From B33-G16 sp964611035 (lineage in GTDB: Bacteria; Desulfobacterota; DSM-4660; Desulfatiglandales; B25-G16): 64,000 nt of DNA. Shown here one piece after another: positions 1 to 8,449 of the stretch (position 1 is its first letter; each line of letters begins with the position of its first letter). The notes under the pieces were generated by a model. The model was not told where the DNA came from and searched no databases. It saw only the letters and a list, made by a program, of their open reading frames with translations. The stretch covers positions 28,441 to 92,440 of the forward strand of contig CAZSWT010000005.1 in the NCBI GenBank assembly GCA_964611035.1, in the 5' to 3' direction. The translations under genes were made by a program, and so were the position numbers.

Positions 1-197
1 GGTGGTTTCATCTATAGATGGCAATTTTGATGTAATGCATGCCTGGTGGCTGCTAACTGTAAAAGGGATGAAACTTATTGTCTGTATGTTCGCTGAGATT
101 GTAAATCGTTCCCAGCTCAGGCTTACTGGCCGGGAACTGCGGCTTTGCGGATGAAGAGTGGTGGAGCGGAATGAACCCAATCCTATAGCCGCCCTGC
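1..197. other. Left-edge DNA without a recognisable gene
   Basis: No convincing gene is seen here. One plus-strand frame is open from the window edge (base 2) to a TGA at 152-154, but it has no start signal, no recognisable motif, and 50 open codons is not exceptional by chance. It could be the tail of a gene beginning upstream, or decayed mobile DNA. I compared it by eye with remembered RNase P RNA, 6S RNA and cobalamin riboswitch motifs and found no match. Confidence 0.3.
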
Positions 198-387
198 CCT
201 CCATTATTAACCAAACAGAAATGGAGGTTCGGTTAATCTGGCAAAAATAGATTACCACCGAGCCTCAGAAAAGTCAACGACCCCGCCCTTCCGGGCGGGG
301 CTTGAAAAAAGGAAATAATTCATTAGCCGCCTCCATCCCCACCCTCCCGTGTGGGGAATTAAAGGGCGGCGGTAAAGGAGGTTGAGG
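198..387 (+). promoter_or_regulatory. Structured 5' leader of the TonB receptor gene, candidate cis-regulatory RNA
   Basis: The leader holds several complementary segments. CCTCCAT (198-204) pairs with ATGGAGG (221-227), and ATTAACC (206-212) pairs with GGTTAAT (231-237). The two pairings interleave, so they form either a pseudoknot or mutually exclusive hairpins. GGTTAATCT (231-239) can instead pair with AGATTACC (249-256). A GC-rich hairpin (281-288 with 293-300) follows. A two-part stem (326-331 with 365-370, inner 337-342 with 351-356) then ends 3 nt before the AAAGGAGG ribosome site (374-381). CCTCC at 330-334 could also mask that site. No B12-box or other class I know is recognisable. 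This is inferred from pairing only; part of the leader could be repeat-derived. Confidence 0.35.
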
Positions 388-2442
388 ATGAAAAAGTGTT
401 TTGTTGTATCTATGCTTTTAACTGTATTGGCCATACCTGGATTCAGTCAGGCAAAAGAGGAAGAAATTAAAAAGCCATTAGTAACATTGGAAGAGGTTGT
501 AGTGACGGCTACCAGAGATACCAGGGAAATACGTAAGATACCCGCAAATATTACTGTGATTAAATCTGAAGATATTGAAAAATCAGGGGCTACCAGTCTT
601 GTTGATGTTCTGAAAAAGTTGGCGGGTATCCATTTTACAACTTTTTCCGGCAATCCTTCACAGGCGGAAATAGATATGAGAGGATTTGGGCAAAATAGCC
701 ATGGAAGAGTATTAATCCTATTGGATGGAAGAAGATTAAATAGACCTGATATGGCAAGTATAAATTGGCTCCAGATACCAATTAATAATGTTGAAAAGAT
801 AGAGGTTGTTAGCGGTGCGAATAGTGTTCTCTATGGAGATCATGCTGTTGCAGGTGTAATCAATATCATTACTAAAAGGGGAGAGGGTAAACCCGAGGTA
901 AGCGCTTCAGGAATAATTGGAGAAGACGCCCTTCATGATGTAAGAGTTAGCCTTACTGGTTCTAAAGACAGATTATCATATGCCTGTTCAGGTGAAATAC
1001 AAGAAACAAACGGATGGAGAGAGAGAACGGGATTTTCATCGAAAGGTGCCGGCTTTAATATAGGTTATGACCTCAGCGATTTCTTAAATATTTCTTTAGG
1101 TGGATCTTTAAATAAGGTTGACTATGAAATGCCAGGGAACCTCACAAAGAGTGAGATGGAAGAAAATCGTAAACAATTCCAACCTGCCAGACCTGCGAGA
1201 TGGACTCAGACCCATGATAATGACGAATCATTGGATAAATATTATAATGTTAACTTAGGGCTGGAAATGATATCCACTGACCTTGGTAATTTTGATGTGA
1301 ATTTTTTATATGGCCTAAAGGATATTACTTCAGATATGGATTCTTTTCCTTCATATAGAGATACAGAAATAAAGACATTTGGAATAACACCCAGATATCT
1401 ATTAAATAAAGATATTCTAGGCCATAAAAATAAACTGATTGTGGGATTGGACTATTACGATGAAACACTTAATTTAGAAATCTTTACTGATATAAATAGA
1501 GATACTACGAGTTCTTTAACTGAAATAAAGAAGAGTTCTGTAGGATATTACATAAATGATGAATTTAATCTCTTTGATGAACTTATTTTAAGTGCAGGAG
1601 CAAGGGGTGAGAAGACAACAATAGAGGGAAAAGAGACTAACCCCGCAACCAAGATCAAGAGCTTTGATGAAGAAAAAGACCATCACGGAAAGGCAGTCAG
1701 TGCTGGACTTACTTATTTGATAGGGGAAAAATCCAAGGTGTTTACCAAGTTTGCCAAACTATATCGATATCCGTTTATTGATGAACAGGCCTCTTATCAG
1801 GGATGGGGTAATGCTTTTAATAAGGACCTCGAAGCAGAAGAAGGTAAAAGTTATGAGATAGGTACCGAGTTTTATCCCATTGAAAACGTGAGGTTTGCTA
1901 TAACATTATTTAGAATGGATATGGAGAAGGAGATTGTCTGGAATAACGACACCTCAAGAAATGAGAACCTTGATGAGACAAGGCATCAAGGGCTAGAATT
2001 TAGTGGTTTATATAAGTTTGGAAAAAAGGCCAATATCTATGGTAATTACACTTATCAAGAGGCAAAATTTACCAAGGGGATTTATAATGATAAAGACATT
2101 CCCCTCGTTCCCAAACATAAGGCTTTTTTAGGTTTGGAACTTTTCTTTCCCTACGGCTTTTCGCTGGTCCCCGAGTTTAGGTATACAGGTGAATGCTACT
2201 TGGGTGATGACAAAAATAATAATGGAGAGAAGTTGTCAGACTACTCTTTGGTGGATATTTTGCTACGCTATAGACCTCCAAACCTTAAATATAAACTTTT
2301 GGCCTTTGTGGGTGCAGAAAACCTGTTTAACGAGGAGTACTCTACGATGGGGTTTGAAGACTACCTTGAGGATCAGGACTATAATACCTATTATCCATCA
2401 CCCGGAAGGACCTTAAAAGCAGGACTTTCTTTAATGTTTTAG
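388..2442 (+). CDS. TonB-dependent outer-membrane receptor
   Basis: This is an outer-membrane gated channel that imports a bound substrate using energy from TonB-ExbB-ExbD. I chose ATG 388 (684 aa) over TTG 382 because AAAGGAGG ends 6 nt upstream. A signal peptide (about residues 1-23) is followed by a TonB-box-like segment LEEVVVTATR, a plug domain (about 35-165, with LLDGRRLN and the VLYGDHAVAGVINI plug motif) and a long beta-barrel ending in Phe, the usual signal for barrel insertion. The length fits BtuB/FepA-like receptors. The substrate cannot be read from sequence. The B12-uptake operon at 24-29 kb lacks its own receptor, so cobalamin is possible, but no B12 riboswitch precedes this gene; siderophore or haem are alternatives. 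It appears monocistronic. Confidence 0.9.
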   Translation: MKKCFVVSMLLTVLAIPGFSQAKEEEIKKPLVTLEEVVVTATRDTREIRKIPANITVIKSEDIEKSGATSLVDVLKKLAGIHFTTFSGNPSQAEIDMRGFGQNSHGRVLILLDGRRLNRPDMASINWLQIPINNVEKIEVVSGANSVLYGDHAVAGVINIITKRGEGKPEVSASGIIGEDALHDVRVSLTGSKDRLSYACSGEIQETNGWRERTGFSSKGAGFNIGYDLSDFLNISLGGSLNKVDYEMPGNLTKSEMEENRKQFQPARPARWTQTHDNDESLDKYYNVNLGLEMISTDLGNFDVNFLYGLKDITSDMDSFPSYRDTEIKTFGITPRYLLNKDILGHKNKLIVGLDYYDETLNLEIFTDINRDTTSSLTEIKKSSVGYYINDEFNLFDELILSAGARGEKTTIEGKETNPATKIKSFDEEKDHHGKAVSAGLTYLIGEKSKVFTKFAKLYRYPFIDEQASYQGWGNAFNKDLEAEEGKSYEIGTEFYPIENVRFAITLFRMDMEKEIVWNNDTSRNENLDETRHQGLEFSGLYKFGKKANIYGNYTYQEAKFTKGIYNDKDIPLVPKHKAFLGLELFFPYGFSLVPEFRYTGECYLGDDKNNNGEKLSDYSLVDILLRYRPPNLKYKLLAFVGAENLFNEEYSTMGFEDYLEDQDYNTYYPSPGRTLKAGLSLMF

Positions 2443-2481
2443 GTTGCACTTTATCTATTTCTTATAGCAATGAAAAATGAT

Positions 2482-2513
2482 GGGCTGAATCCTGCTTTTT
2501 AGGATTCAGCCCC
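2482..2513 (+). terminator. Hairpin downstream of the TonB receptor gene
   Basis: GGGCTGAATCCT (2482-2493) pairs perfectly over 12 bp with AGGATTCAGCCC (2501-2512) around a 7-nt loop. It begins 40 bp after the receptor stop codon. There is no T-run after the stem, so it may be a weak terminator or an mRNA 3'-end stabiliser. Confidence 0.5.
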
Positions 2514-2668
2514 GAGATCCTGTAACTCTTGGATATGTCATATCATTATCTACTCCTGCCTCCCCTCTATAATAAAACTGATAGCGATAAAATCTACCTC
2601 GGAGCCTTCTCAGGGAGATAATATACAAAAAAATGCATTTGATTTTTCTATTATGATTGTTTCCATAT

Positions 2669-2715
2669 TGACTTTATATTGGATATCTATTATAATTTAA
2701 TACAATATCTTGTGG
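2669..2715 (+). promoter_or_regulatory. Tandem NrdR-box-like operator upstream of nrdD
   Basis: Two 16-bp sites resemble the NrdR box (consensus acaCwATATaTwGtgt as I recall it): 2700-2715 matches about 13 of 16 positions and 2669-2684 about 11 of 16. Their starts are exactly 31 bp apart, about three helical turns, which is the spacing typical of NrdR box pairs. NrdR is the ATP/dATP-sensing repressor of bacterial ribonucleotide reductase operons, and the next gene is nrdD. The nrdR gene itself is not in this window. The start of nrdD lies about 280 bp downstream, implying a long leader. Confidence 0.55.
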
Positions 2716-2718
2716 AAA

Positions 2719-2856
2719 ATGGTACAGGGCTGTTACCTGAAAGGCCGGTTTCCTGCATTGGCTGCGATTAACATCACCTTAGAAGATTACTTCACAGGAA
2801 AGGAGCATGTACTTCATTTATCAGAGGCTGCTGTAAAGAATTCTAAGAAGAAATAA
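2719..2856 (+). CDS. Possible 45-aa small ORF in the nrdD leader
   Basis: An ATG-initiated frame of 45 codons runs from directly after the second NrdR-like box to a TAA at 2854-2856, ending in a basic KNSKKK tail. The only purine run (GGAA) is too close to the ATG for a good ribosome site, and I recognise no family. It could be a leader peptide, a gene remnant or chance. The surrounding 2514-2992 stretch otherwise shows only the NrdR-like boxes. Confidence 0.15.
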   Translation: MVQGCYLKGRFPALAAINITLEDYFTGKEHVLHLSEAAVKNSKKK

Positions 2857-2992
2857 AACAAAAAAATAACCTCTTTGATCTCACGATATTTCGTGCCTGC
2901 CTGTACTCAGGATTTTGGATGGGACCGAGAGATGCGTAGTGTTTATTAGGCCAGCTTATGTCAGATAAAGATATAAATGGAGAGATGATATT

Positions 2993-5071
2993 ATGTTTAC
3001 TAAGATAGAAAAAAGAGATGGCACGATAGTGGCCTTTGAGGCCGAAAAGATTACAAATGCTGTTACTAAAGCTGGAAAGGCAACAGGGGAGTTTGATGAG
3101 AAGGTTGCTAAAAGGCTTACCATCAAGGTTTTAAATTTAGTTAGTCAGGTAATTGGGGAGGAGCCCCCAACAGTAGAAGAAATTCAGGATATTGTAGAGG
3201 AGGTATTACTTTCCTCTACGTATCGTAAAACTGCCAAGGCCTATATTATCTATAGAGAACAGCACGCAAGAATAAGAGAAATAACTGATAAGGCGAGCGT
3301 TGCATTGGTGGATCAATATCTAAATAAGACAGACTGGAGGGTTAATGAGAATAGTAATATGGCATTCTCTCTACAGGGATTGAACAATTATGTTTCCTCA
3401 GAGATTAGCAAAGTTTATTGGTTAAATGAAATTTATTCTCCAGAGATCAGGGAAGCGCACATACAAGGTGATTACCATATCCATGATTTAAACATTCTCT
3501 CTGTTTACTGCGTTGGTTGGGATCTTTTTGACTTGCTGGTGGAAGGATTCAGAGGGGTATGGGGGAAAGTAGAAAGCGGGCCTGCCAGACACCTCAGGAG
3601 TGCATTGGGACAGATCGTAAATTTCTTTTATACGCTTCAAGGAGAGGCGGCAGGTGCTCAGGCATTCTCTAATTTTGACACTCTGTTAGCGCCTTTCATA
3701 CGATTCGACGGATTAAAGTATATTGGGATAAAGCAGGCCCTACAGGAGTTTGTTTTTAATATTAATGTGCCCACAAGGGTTGGATTTCAGACCCCTTTTA
3801 CGAATGTTACACTGGATCTTACTGTCCCTGAATACTATGCAGATCAAGGTGTTATTGTCGGAGGAGAGGCACAGGATGTTACCTATAAGGATTTTCAGGA
3901 AGAAATAGACCTTTTTAACAAGGCCTTTTTAGAGGTTATGGCAAAGGGAGATGCCGGAGGAAGGGTCTTTACCTTCCCCATCCCGACATACAATATTACC
4001 AAAGAATTTGATTGGGAGAATCCTGTTCTTGGCAACCTGTGGGAGATGACAGCCAAGTATGGGATTCCTTATTTTTCTAATTTTGTAAATTCAGACATGA
4101 ACCCAGAGGATGCGAGAAGTATGTGTTGTAGGTTGAGGATAGATAATCGTGAATTAGAAAAGAGAGGAGGCGGACTCTTTGGTTCAAATCCATTGACAGG
4201 CTCTATTGGTGTTGTAACAATTAATATGTCACGAATAGGGTATCTTAGCGGCAGTGAGAAGGAATTTTTTAGCCGACTTAAAGACTTGATGATCCTGGCT
4301 AAAGAGAGTTTGGAGATCAAGAGAAAAATTCTGGAGAGATTCACAGACGGAGGTCTTTACCCCTACATCAAATATTATTTAAGGAATGTAAAGAAGCGGT
4401 TCAATGAATATTGGAAGAATCATTTTTCAACTATCGGGCTTGTTGGAATGAATGAGGCCTGTAAAAACTTTCTTGGCAAGACTATTGGCGATAAAGAGGG
4501 GAAGGAATTTGCTATAAATGTTTTAGATTTCATGAGGGAGGTCTTATTAGGTTTTCAAAGTGAGACAGGAAATAATTATAATCTTGAAGCTACCCCTGCC
4601 GAGGGAACCTCATACAGTCTGGCAAAGATTGATAAGGAAAGATATCCTGACATACTATCTGCAGGCAGGGGCGACAGCGATCAATGTTACTATACCAATT
4701 CTACTCATCTACCAGTTGACTTCACTGATGATGTTTTCGATGCCCTGGATTTGCAGGATAGTATTCAGCAAAAATATACCGGAGGAACGGTATTTCATAT
4801 CTATGCAGGGGAGAGGGTTTCCAACTCTGGTAGCATCAAATCATTGGTGCGAACAGTATGCGAAAATTATCACCTTCCTTATTTTACCTTTTCCCCTACG
4901 TTTAGTGTCTGTCCTGTCCATGGATATTTAAACGGGGAGCAGAGTGTATGCCCGAAATGTGGCAGAGAATGTGAGGTCTATTCCCGGGTGGTCGGTTATC
5001 TAAGGCCGTTGAAACAGTGGAATAAGGGGAAGCAAGAGGAATTTCAAGAAAGAAAGATGTTTAAGGTTTAG
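2993..5071 (+). CDS. nrdD: Anaerobic ribonucleoside-triphosphate reductase
   Basis: This glycyl-radical enzyme reduces ribonucleoside triphosphates to dNTPs in the absence of oxygen. The 692-aa protein has an N-terminal ATP-cone (about residues 3-95, starting TKIEKRDGTIVAF), which senses ATP/dATP, then the ten-stranded catalytic barrel. The C-terminus carries a metal-site region with CPVHG (about 640) and CPKCG (about 653-657), followed by RVVGYLRP, in which Gly668 should carry the radical. GGAGAG lies 8-9 nt before the ATG. It is followed after 184 bp by its activase nrdG. The upstream NrdR-like boxes suggest control by dNTP supply. Its presence indicates anaerobic growth; no aerobic class I enzyme is seen in the window. 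Confidence 0.96.
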   Translation: MFTKIEKRDGTIVAFEAEKITNAVTKAGKATGEFDEKVAKRLTIKVLNLVSQVIGEEPPTVEEIQDIVEEVLLSSTYRKTAKAYIIYREQHARIREITDKASVALVDQYLNKTDWRVNENSNMAFSLQGLNNYVSSEISKVYWLNEIYSPEIREAHIQGDYHIHDLNILSVYCVGWDLFDLLVEGFRGVWGKVESGPARHLRSALGQIVNFFYTLQGEAAGAQAFSNFDTLLAPFIRFDGLKYIGIKQALQEFVFNINVPTRVGFQTPFTNVTLDLTVPEYYADQGVIVGGEAQDVTYKDFQEEIDLFNKAFLEVMAKGDAGGRVFTFPIPTYNITKEFDWENPVLGNLWEMTAKYGIPYFSNFVNSDMNPEDARSMCCRLRIDNRELEKRGGGLFGSNPLTGSIGVVTINMSRIGYLSGSEKEFFSRLKDLMILAKESLEIKRKILERFTDGGLYPYIKYYLRNVKKRFNEYWKNHFSTIGLVGMNEACKNFLGKTIGDKEGKEFAINVLDFMREVLLGFQSETGNNYNLEATPAEGTSYSLAKIDKERYPDILSAGRGDSDQCYYTNSTHLPVDFTDDVFDALDLQDSIQQKYTGGTVFHIYAGERVSNSGSIKSLVRTVCENYHLPYFTFSPTFSVCPVHGYLNGEQSVCPKCGRECEVYSRVVGYLRPLKQWNKGKQEEFQERKMFKV

Positions 5072-5081
5072 GTATTGTCAG

Positions 5082-5097
5082 TCCCGATAAATCGGGA
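5082..5097. repeat. Short palindrome TCCCGAT-AA-ATCGGGA
   Basis: This perfect 7-bp-armed palindrome lies 10 bp after the nrdD stop codon. The same arms with a TT centre recur at 25374-25389 across the 3' end of btuF. It looks like a small dispersed repeat rather than a terminator, because no T-run follows. Confidence 0.5.
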
Positions 5098-5255
5098 TGG
5101 CAAAATATAAAAACTTTTTTACAATATGATGCGATTGAATATTTCTGACTTCGTAAATTTTCCTACTGCGGAATTAACACTTATCACTTTAACTTAAATT
5201 AACAACGGACTACGGACAACGATCAATGGACAATACGATGTTTAAGGTTTGAGAT

Positions 5256-5945
5256 ATGATTATAGGGGGATTTCAAAGGTTTTCCCTAATTGATTATCCA
5301 GATAAAATTTGTGCAATTGTCTTTACTCAGGGATGTAATTTTAGATGCCCTTACTGCCATAATCCGGAACTGGTAGACCCCAAAAAATTTGGCATTGAAT
5401 TAAAAGAGGACGAGATCCTGTCATTTTTGGATAGGCGAAAGGGAAAGCTTGATGCCGTGACCATAACTGGTGGAGAACCCCTTTTACAAAGTGATTTAAG
5501 TCCTTTTTTATCGGCGATAAAGAGATTGGGGTATTTGGTGAAGCTGGATACCAATGGGAGTTTCCCGTCAAGGCTAAAAAAGATAATTGAGTTAAAATCC
5601 GTAGATTATCTTGCTATGGATATAAAGACATCTTTGGATAAATACCATGAAGTAATAAAAAGAAAGATAGATACAAGGAAAATTCTTGACAGTATCAGAC
5701 TGATTATGGATTCAGGATTAGATTATGAATTCAGAACTACTGTTGTAAAAGCCCTTTTTGAAAAGGAAGATTTTTATAAGATCGGTCAGTTAATAAAAAA
5801 CGCGCGGTTATATGTTTTGCAAAAGTTTGTTCCCTCTAAGACGTTAGATGATACGTTTTTAGATATGAAAAGTTGCACGGATGAAGAACTCGACTGTTTT
5901 AAGGAAATCATGGAAGGCTTTGTCCAGAGATGTATTATAAGATAA
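5256..5945 (+). CDS. nrdG: Anaerobic ribonucleotide reductase activating protein
   Basis: This radical-SAM activase uses a [4Fe-4S] cluster and S-adenosylmethionine to generate the glycyl radical on NrdD. The 229-aa protein carries the CxxxCxxC motif at Cys27, Cys31 and Cys34 (GCNFRCPYCHNP) and a TGGEPLL SAM-binding segment near residue 70. The N-terminus GGFQRFSLIDYPDK is typical of the NrdG group found in anaerobes. It lies on the same strand as nrdD, 184 bp downstream, so the two are probably coexpressed. An inverted-repeat element starts 3 nt after its stop codon. Confidence 0.93.
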   Translation: MIIGGFQRFSLIDYPDKICAIVFTQGCNFRCPYCHNPELVDPKKFGIELKEDEILSFLDRRKGKLDAVTITGGEPLLQSDLSPFLSAIKRLGYLVKLDTNGSFPSRLKKIIELKSVDYLAMDIKTSLDKYHEVIKRKIDTRKILDSIRLIMDSGLDYEFRTTVVKALFEKEDFYKIGQLIKNARLYVLQKFVPSKTLDDTFLDMKSCTDEELDCFKEIMEGFVQRCIIR

Positions 5946-5948
5946 TTT

Positions 5949-6119
5949 GTAACTGTTCAGCCACGAATGGACACGAATGGACACAAATGAACCTGCCTGC
6001 CGCCCGCTAGCCGGCAGGCGGGAATGAAATTCTGTATAAAAAATGGTAAATAATTGTTCGTGATAATTAGTGATAACCTGCCCGCCGGACGGCAGGCGGG
6101 TTTGTGGCTGAACAGTAAC
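5949..6119. repeat. MITE-like inverted-repeat element (GTAACTGTTCAGCCAC termini)
   Basis: The 171-bp element is bounded by GTAACTGTTCAGCCAC (5949-5964) and GTGGCTGAACAGTAAC (6104-6119), which match 15 of 16 as inverted repeats. Inside are two GC-rich palindromes of the CCTGCC...GGCAGGCGGG type (5992-6022 and 6077-6100) and a direct repeat of ACGAATGGAC. It begins 3 nt after the nrdG stop. No coding capacity and no clear target duplication are seen. A related element is at 53938-54075. Confidence 0.65.
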
Positions 6120-6152
6120 GACTCAACAAACTCAAAGAAGGAGGATTGATCT

Positions 6153-6584
6153 ATGAAGATACTTTTTTGTACTGGTGGTAGTGAAAAATCGGAAAACGCT
6201 ATTCGAGCAGGCGCATCCTTAGCCACTAAATTAGGCGCAGATGCTACTGTCTTAAGTGTGGGTCCATCCCATGCTCTTATAAACAAGATGCTTGGCGCAG
6301 AATTTAGGATGTCTGAAGTGACCATTGATACAGATCGGGCTGTGACCAGAAATACCTCTAAATATGCAGAAAGTGGTGCGAAGATACTTAAAAAGGCTGG
6401 TATTAATGCAGTGGCAAAAACTGCAAGAGGTGAGATAGCAGATGAGATTCTGAGAGAAGTAGAAAGTGGCAATTATGACTTTATTGTTGTATCAGCCAAA
6501 GGAAAACCAGGGGACAGAAAGCTTTTGGGAAGTAATACAAGAAAGGTTCTGGCTAAGGCAAAGATACCTGTGTACGTTGTGTAG
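6153..6584 (+). CDS. Universal stress protein (UspA family)
   Basis: This small cytoplasmic protein has the Rossmann-like universal stress fold, typically induced by starvation or stress. The 143-aa chain begins with a beta-strand and phosphate-binding turn (MKILFCTGGS). It ends with the family's nucleotide-loop region, here GKPGDRKLLGSNTRKVL, then a final strand PVYVV. The loop only loosely matches G-x2-G-x9-G(S/T), so ATP binding is likely but not certain. A strong GGAGG site lies 7 nt before the ATG. It stands alone between the 5.9-kb repeat and the convergent pyrF. Confidence 0.85.
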   Translation: MKILFCTGGSEKSENAIRAGASLATKLGADATVLSVGPSHALINKMLGAEFRMSEVTIDTDRAVTRNTSKYAESGAKILKKAGINAVAKTARGEIADEILREVESGNYDFIVVSAKGKPGDRKLLGSNTRKVLAKAKIPVYVV

Positions 6585-6605
6585 CCCCTGGCGGCGAAAA
6601 GCCAT

Positions 6606-7331
6606 CTATTGAGAGATTGCAATTGCGATCTCACCCACAATCCTTTTTGCAGCCTCAATCGGTTTTTCGGCAGTCCGGATAGGTCTGCCAACCACAATGT
6701 AATCAGCCCCACTTTTTATCGCTTGATCAGGGGTAATAATTCTTTTTTGATCATCCTTTCCTACCATAGACCACTGTGGCCTGATACCAGGGGTAACAAC
6801 GATAAAATCTTTTCCTAACTCAGCCTTAACCTTTTCGACCTCCAGTCCAGAACAGACAACACCGGAACAGCCAGCCTCTTTGGCCATTCTGGCCTTAAGC
6901 ATAACCAATTCTGTAATGTCTGCAATGTATCTATCGTTGTAACCCAGCTCTTTTAGATTGCTACTATCAAGGCTGGTGAGCACTGTGATAGCCAATATTT
7001 TGACACTGGAAGGGTTATTGTCAACAATAGAGCGTAGAAGATCCTTTCCTTCATCGCAATGCACGGTCGTAAAGGCTACTCCATAGGCACTTGCGGCCAG
7101 AAACGCGCCTTTAACAGTAGCAGGGATATCATGAAACTTTAGATCAAGAAATATCCCTGCATCACTCCTGTCTTTAATTGCGCTGAGGATTTTTGGTCCA
7201 ACACTGACAAAGAGCTCCAGACCAACTTTGAAAATGCCTACATACTCCTTGAAGAGTTCTACATACCGGATTGCCTCGTCATAAGTCGGAACATCTAATG
7301 GGAATATCAGATAATCTTTTGCCTTTTTCAT
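6606..7331 (-). CDS. pyrF: Orotidine-5'-phosphate decarboxylase
   Basis: This enzyme catalyses the last step of UMP synthesis, decarboxylating OMP in the cytoplasm. The 241-aa TIM-barrel protein has the catalytic D-x-K-x-x-D array in FLDLKFHDIP (about residues 61-70), and the phosphate-binding end TPGIRP followed by GADYIVVGRPI (about 205-220). Length and motifs are normal for the bacterial PyrF family. It is convergent with the stress-protein gene (22-bp gap) and divergent from the tRNA gene. No other pyrimidine gene is adjacent. Confidence 0.95.
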   Translation of the reverse strand: MKKAKDYLIFPLDVPTYDEAIRYVELFKEYVGIFKVGLELFVSVGPKILSAIKDRSDAGIFLDLKFHDIPATVKGAFLAASAYGVAFTTVHCDEGKDLLRSIVDNNPSSVKILAITVLTSLDSSNLKELGYNDRYIADITELVMLKARMAKEAGCSGVVCSGLEVEKVKAELGKDFIVVTPGIRPQWSMVGKDDQKRIITPDQAIKSGADYIVVGRPIRTAEKPIEAAKRIVGEIAIAISQ

Positions 7332-7394
7332 CTTTATTAATCTCTAAAAAAGTTGTACTCTTTATAAAAAAAGGTATAAATTTTAAATAAAAAG

Positions 7395-7470
7395 GCCACC
7401 GTAGCTCAGATGGCAGAGCACCTCACTCGTAATGAGGATGTCGGCGGTTCGATTCCGCCCGGTGGCTCCA
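7395..7470 (+). tRNA. tRNA-Thr (anticodon CGT)
   Basis: The 76-nt cloverleaf has acceptor GCCACCG pairing with CGGTGGC, a D arm GCTC...GAGC, anticodon stem CCTCA/TGAGG enclosing CTCGTAA (anticodon CGT, reading ACG), a T arm GGCGG-TTCGATT-CCGCC, and an encoded TCCA 3' end. It is transcribed alone between two minus-strand genes. No integrase or attachment-site duplication is visible next to it. Confidence 0.95.
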
Positions 7471-7511
7471 CAATTTTTCTTGCATCCCTCAAAGGCTCAT
7501 ATTGGGGATAA

Positions 7512-8243
7512 TTATTGCCATAAAGGGGGTGACCATCTGTTTGTATAACCATTATAGGACCAGCATCCGGGCAATTTATTGTTTAACTGGAATTTAGGAT
7601 TCTCTATCCATTGTTGCATAAGCTCATGGGCCCTGTTTATTTCCTTAAACCTATCACCATCGCCACCTTTATCAGGATGATAAACCTTTGCCATTCCTCT
7701 GTAGGCTTTTTTTATTTCCCTGACATAATCTCCAAACACTAATGTTTTCATATGTATATTAAGATGCTTAAGCCCCTTTTTTTGATCAGCGGATAGTTTT
7801 GGGATCCTGTGCGCATTTGGTTTGATTGATTCAGGGTTGATACTGTATTCAACATTTTCTTCAAGAATCGATTGAGATGCAAAACTACGAGAAATTCGCC
7901 TGCTTCTTTTTTTATACCACTCCTTGCCAGCTTCAAGCGTGAGTTCTTTAAGTGTGTGAGCAGGAGCGTAACCTGGTTTTCTCCGGTAGATAAATCTTGA
8001 TATTATATTTGACCAGGCAGGCATCACATCAAGGGCAACGAAATTTTCGGTAAACGAAAAGACTGCATATCGTGTATTAAGAGTTTGCAGTAATCCCTTA
8101 GACAGAGAAAGTGACCATATTAGTTTCTGTCTGCATTGCTTTGAACAATACCGCCTGCCTGGTTTAATATCACTCGTTCCACATGCAAGGCATCCCGACA
8201 TCCTTCTTTCATTAAAAGAAGGTGATATTTCTCTTTTGTACAT
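7512..8243 (-). CDS. J-domain protein with N-terminal zinc finger
   Basis: This 243-aa protein has a Cys-rich N-terminus, CLACGTSDIKPGRRYCSKQC (about residues 18-37), which looks like a small zinc finger. A C-terminal J-domain (about 165-220) has the invariant HPD in YHPDKGGDGDRFKEINRA, so it should stimulate an Hsp70 partner such as DnaK. The middle is basic (KKRSRRISRS). It is not canonical DnaJ: the J-domain is at the wrong end, and the Gly/Phe and four-repeat Cys regions are missing. The specific client is unknown. It sits alone, convergent with the tRNA gene. The ATG has only a weak purine-rich ribosome site. Confidence 0.7.
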   Translation of the reverse strand: MYKREISPSFNERRMSGCLACGTSDIKPGRRYCSKQCRQKLIWSLSLSKGLLQTLNTRYAVFSFTENFVALDVMPAWSNIISRFIYRRKPGYAPAHTLKELTLEAGKEWYKKRSRRISRSFASQSILEENVEYSINPESIKPNAHRIPKLSADQKKGLKHLNIHMKTLVFGDYVREIKKAYRGMAKVYHPDKGGDGDRFKEINRAHELMQQWIENPKFQLNNKLPGCWSYNGYTNRWSPPLWQ

Positions 8244-8449
8244 CTCTTATCTCTTAATAAGCAACACTATTGGATCTATATGTAAGATGTTTAGGAAGTT
8301 TTTAAATTAATGTTTATTATTATCATAAGAGTCAGGCATAGTAAAAGTTAAAATTGTTACTGTCATGGCATTTGTATTTCAGTTGACTTTGGCGGTTTAA
8401 TTTAAGTATTGTAATAAAAATTAATGAACATTAATCAGGGTTAGTTATA

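Noticed and set aside
2..154. Open frame entering from the left edge
   Set aside because: Fifty open codons, no start, no motif and no recognisable protein similarity; not strong enough to call a partial gene.
281..300. GC-rich hairpin as an intrinsic terminator
   Set aside because: A perfect 8-bp stem, but followed by CTTGAAAAAA rather than a T-run; the minus strand also lacks a T-run directly after the stem.
198..387. Cobalamin riboswitch upstream of the TonB receptor
   Set aside because: Looked for the AGCCAGAAGACCTGCC box and GCCGCTGTAA core that are clear at 24.1 kb; neither is present.
7395..7470. tRNA-Thr as an integration site for a genomic island
   Set aside because: No integrase gene and no repeated tRNA 3' end found nearby; neighbours are housekeeping genes.
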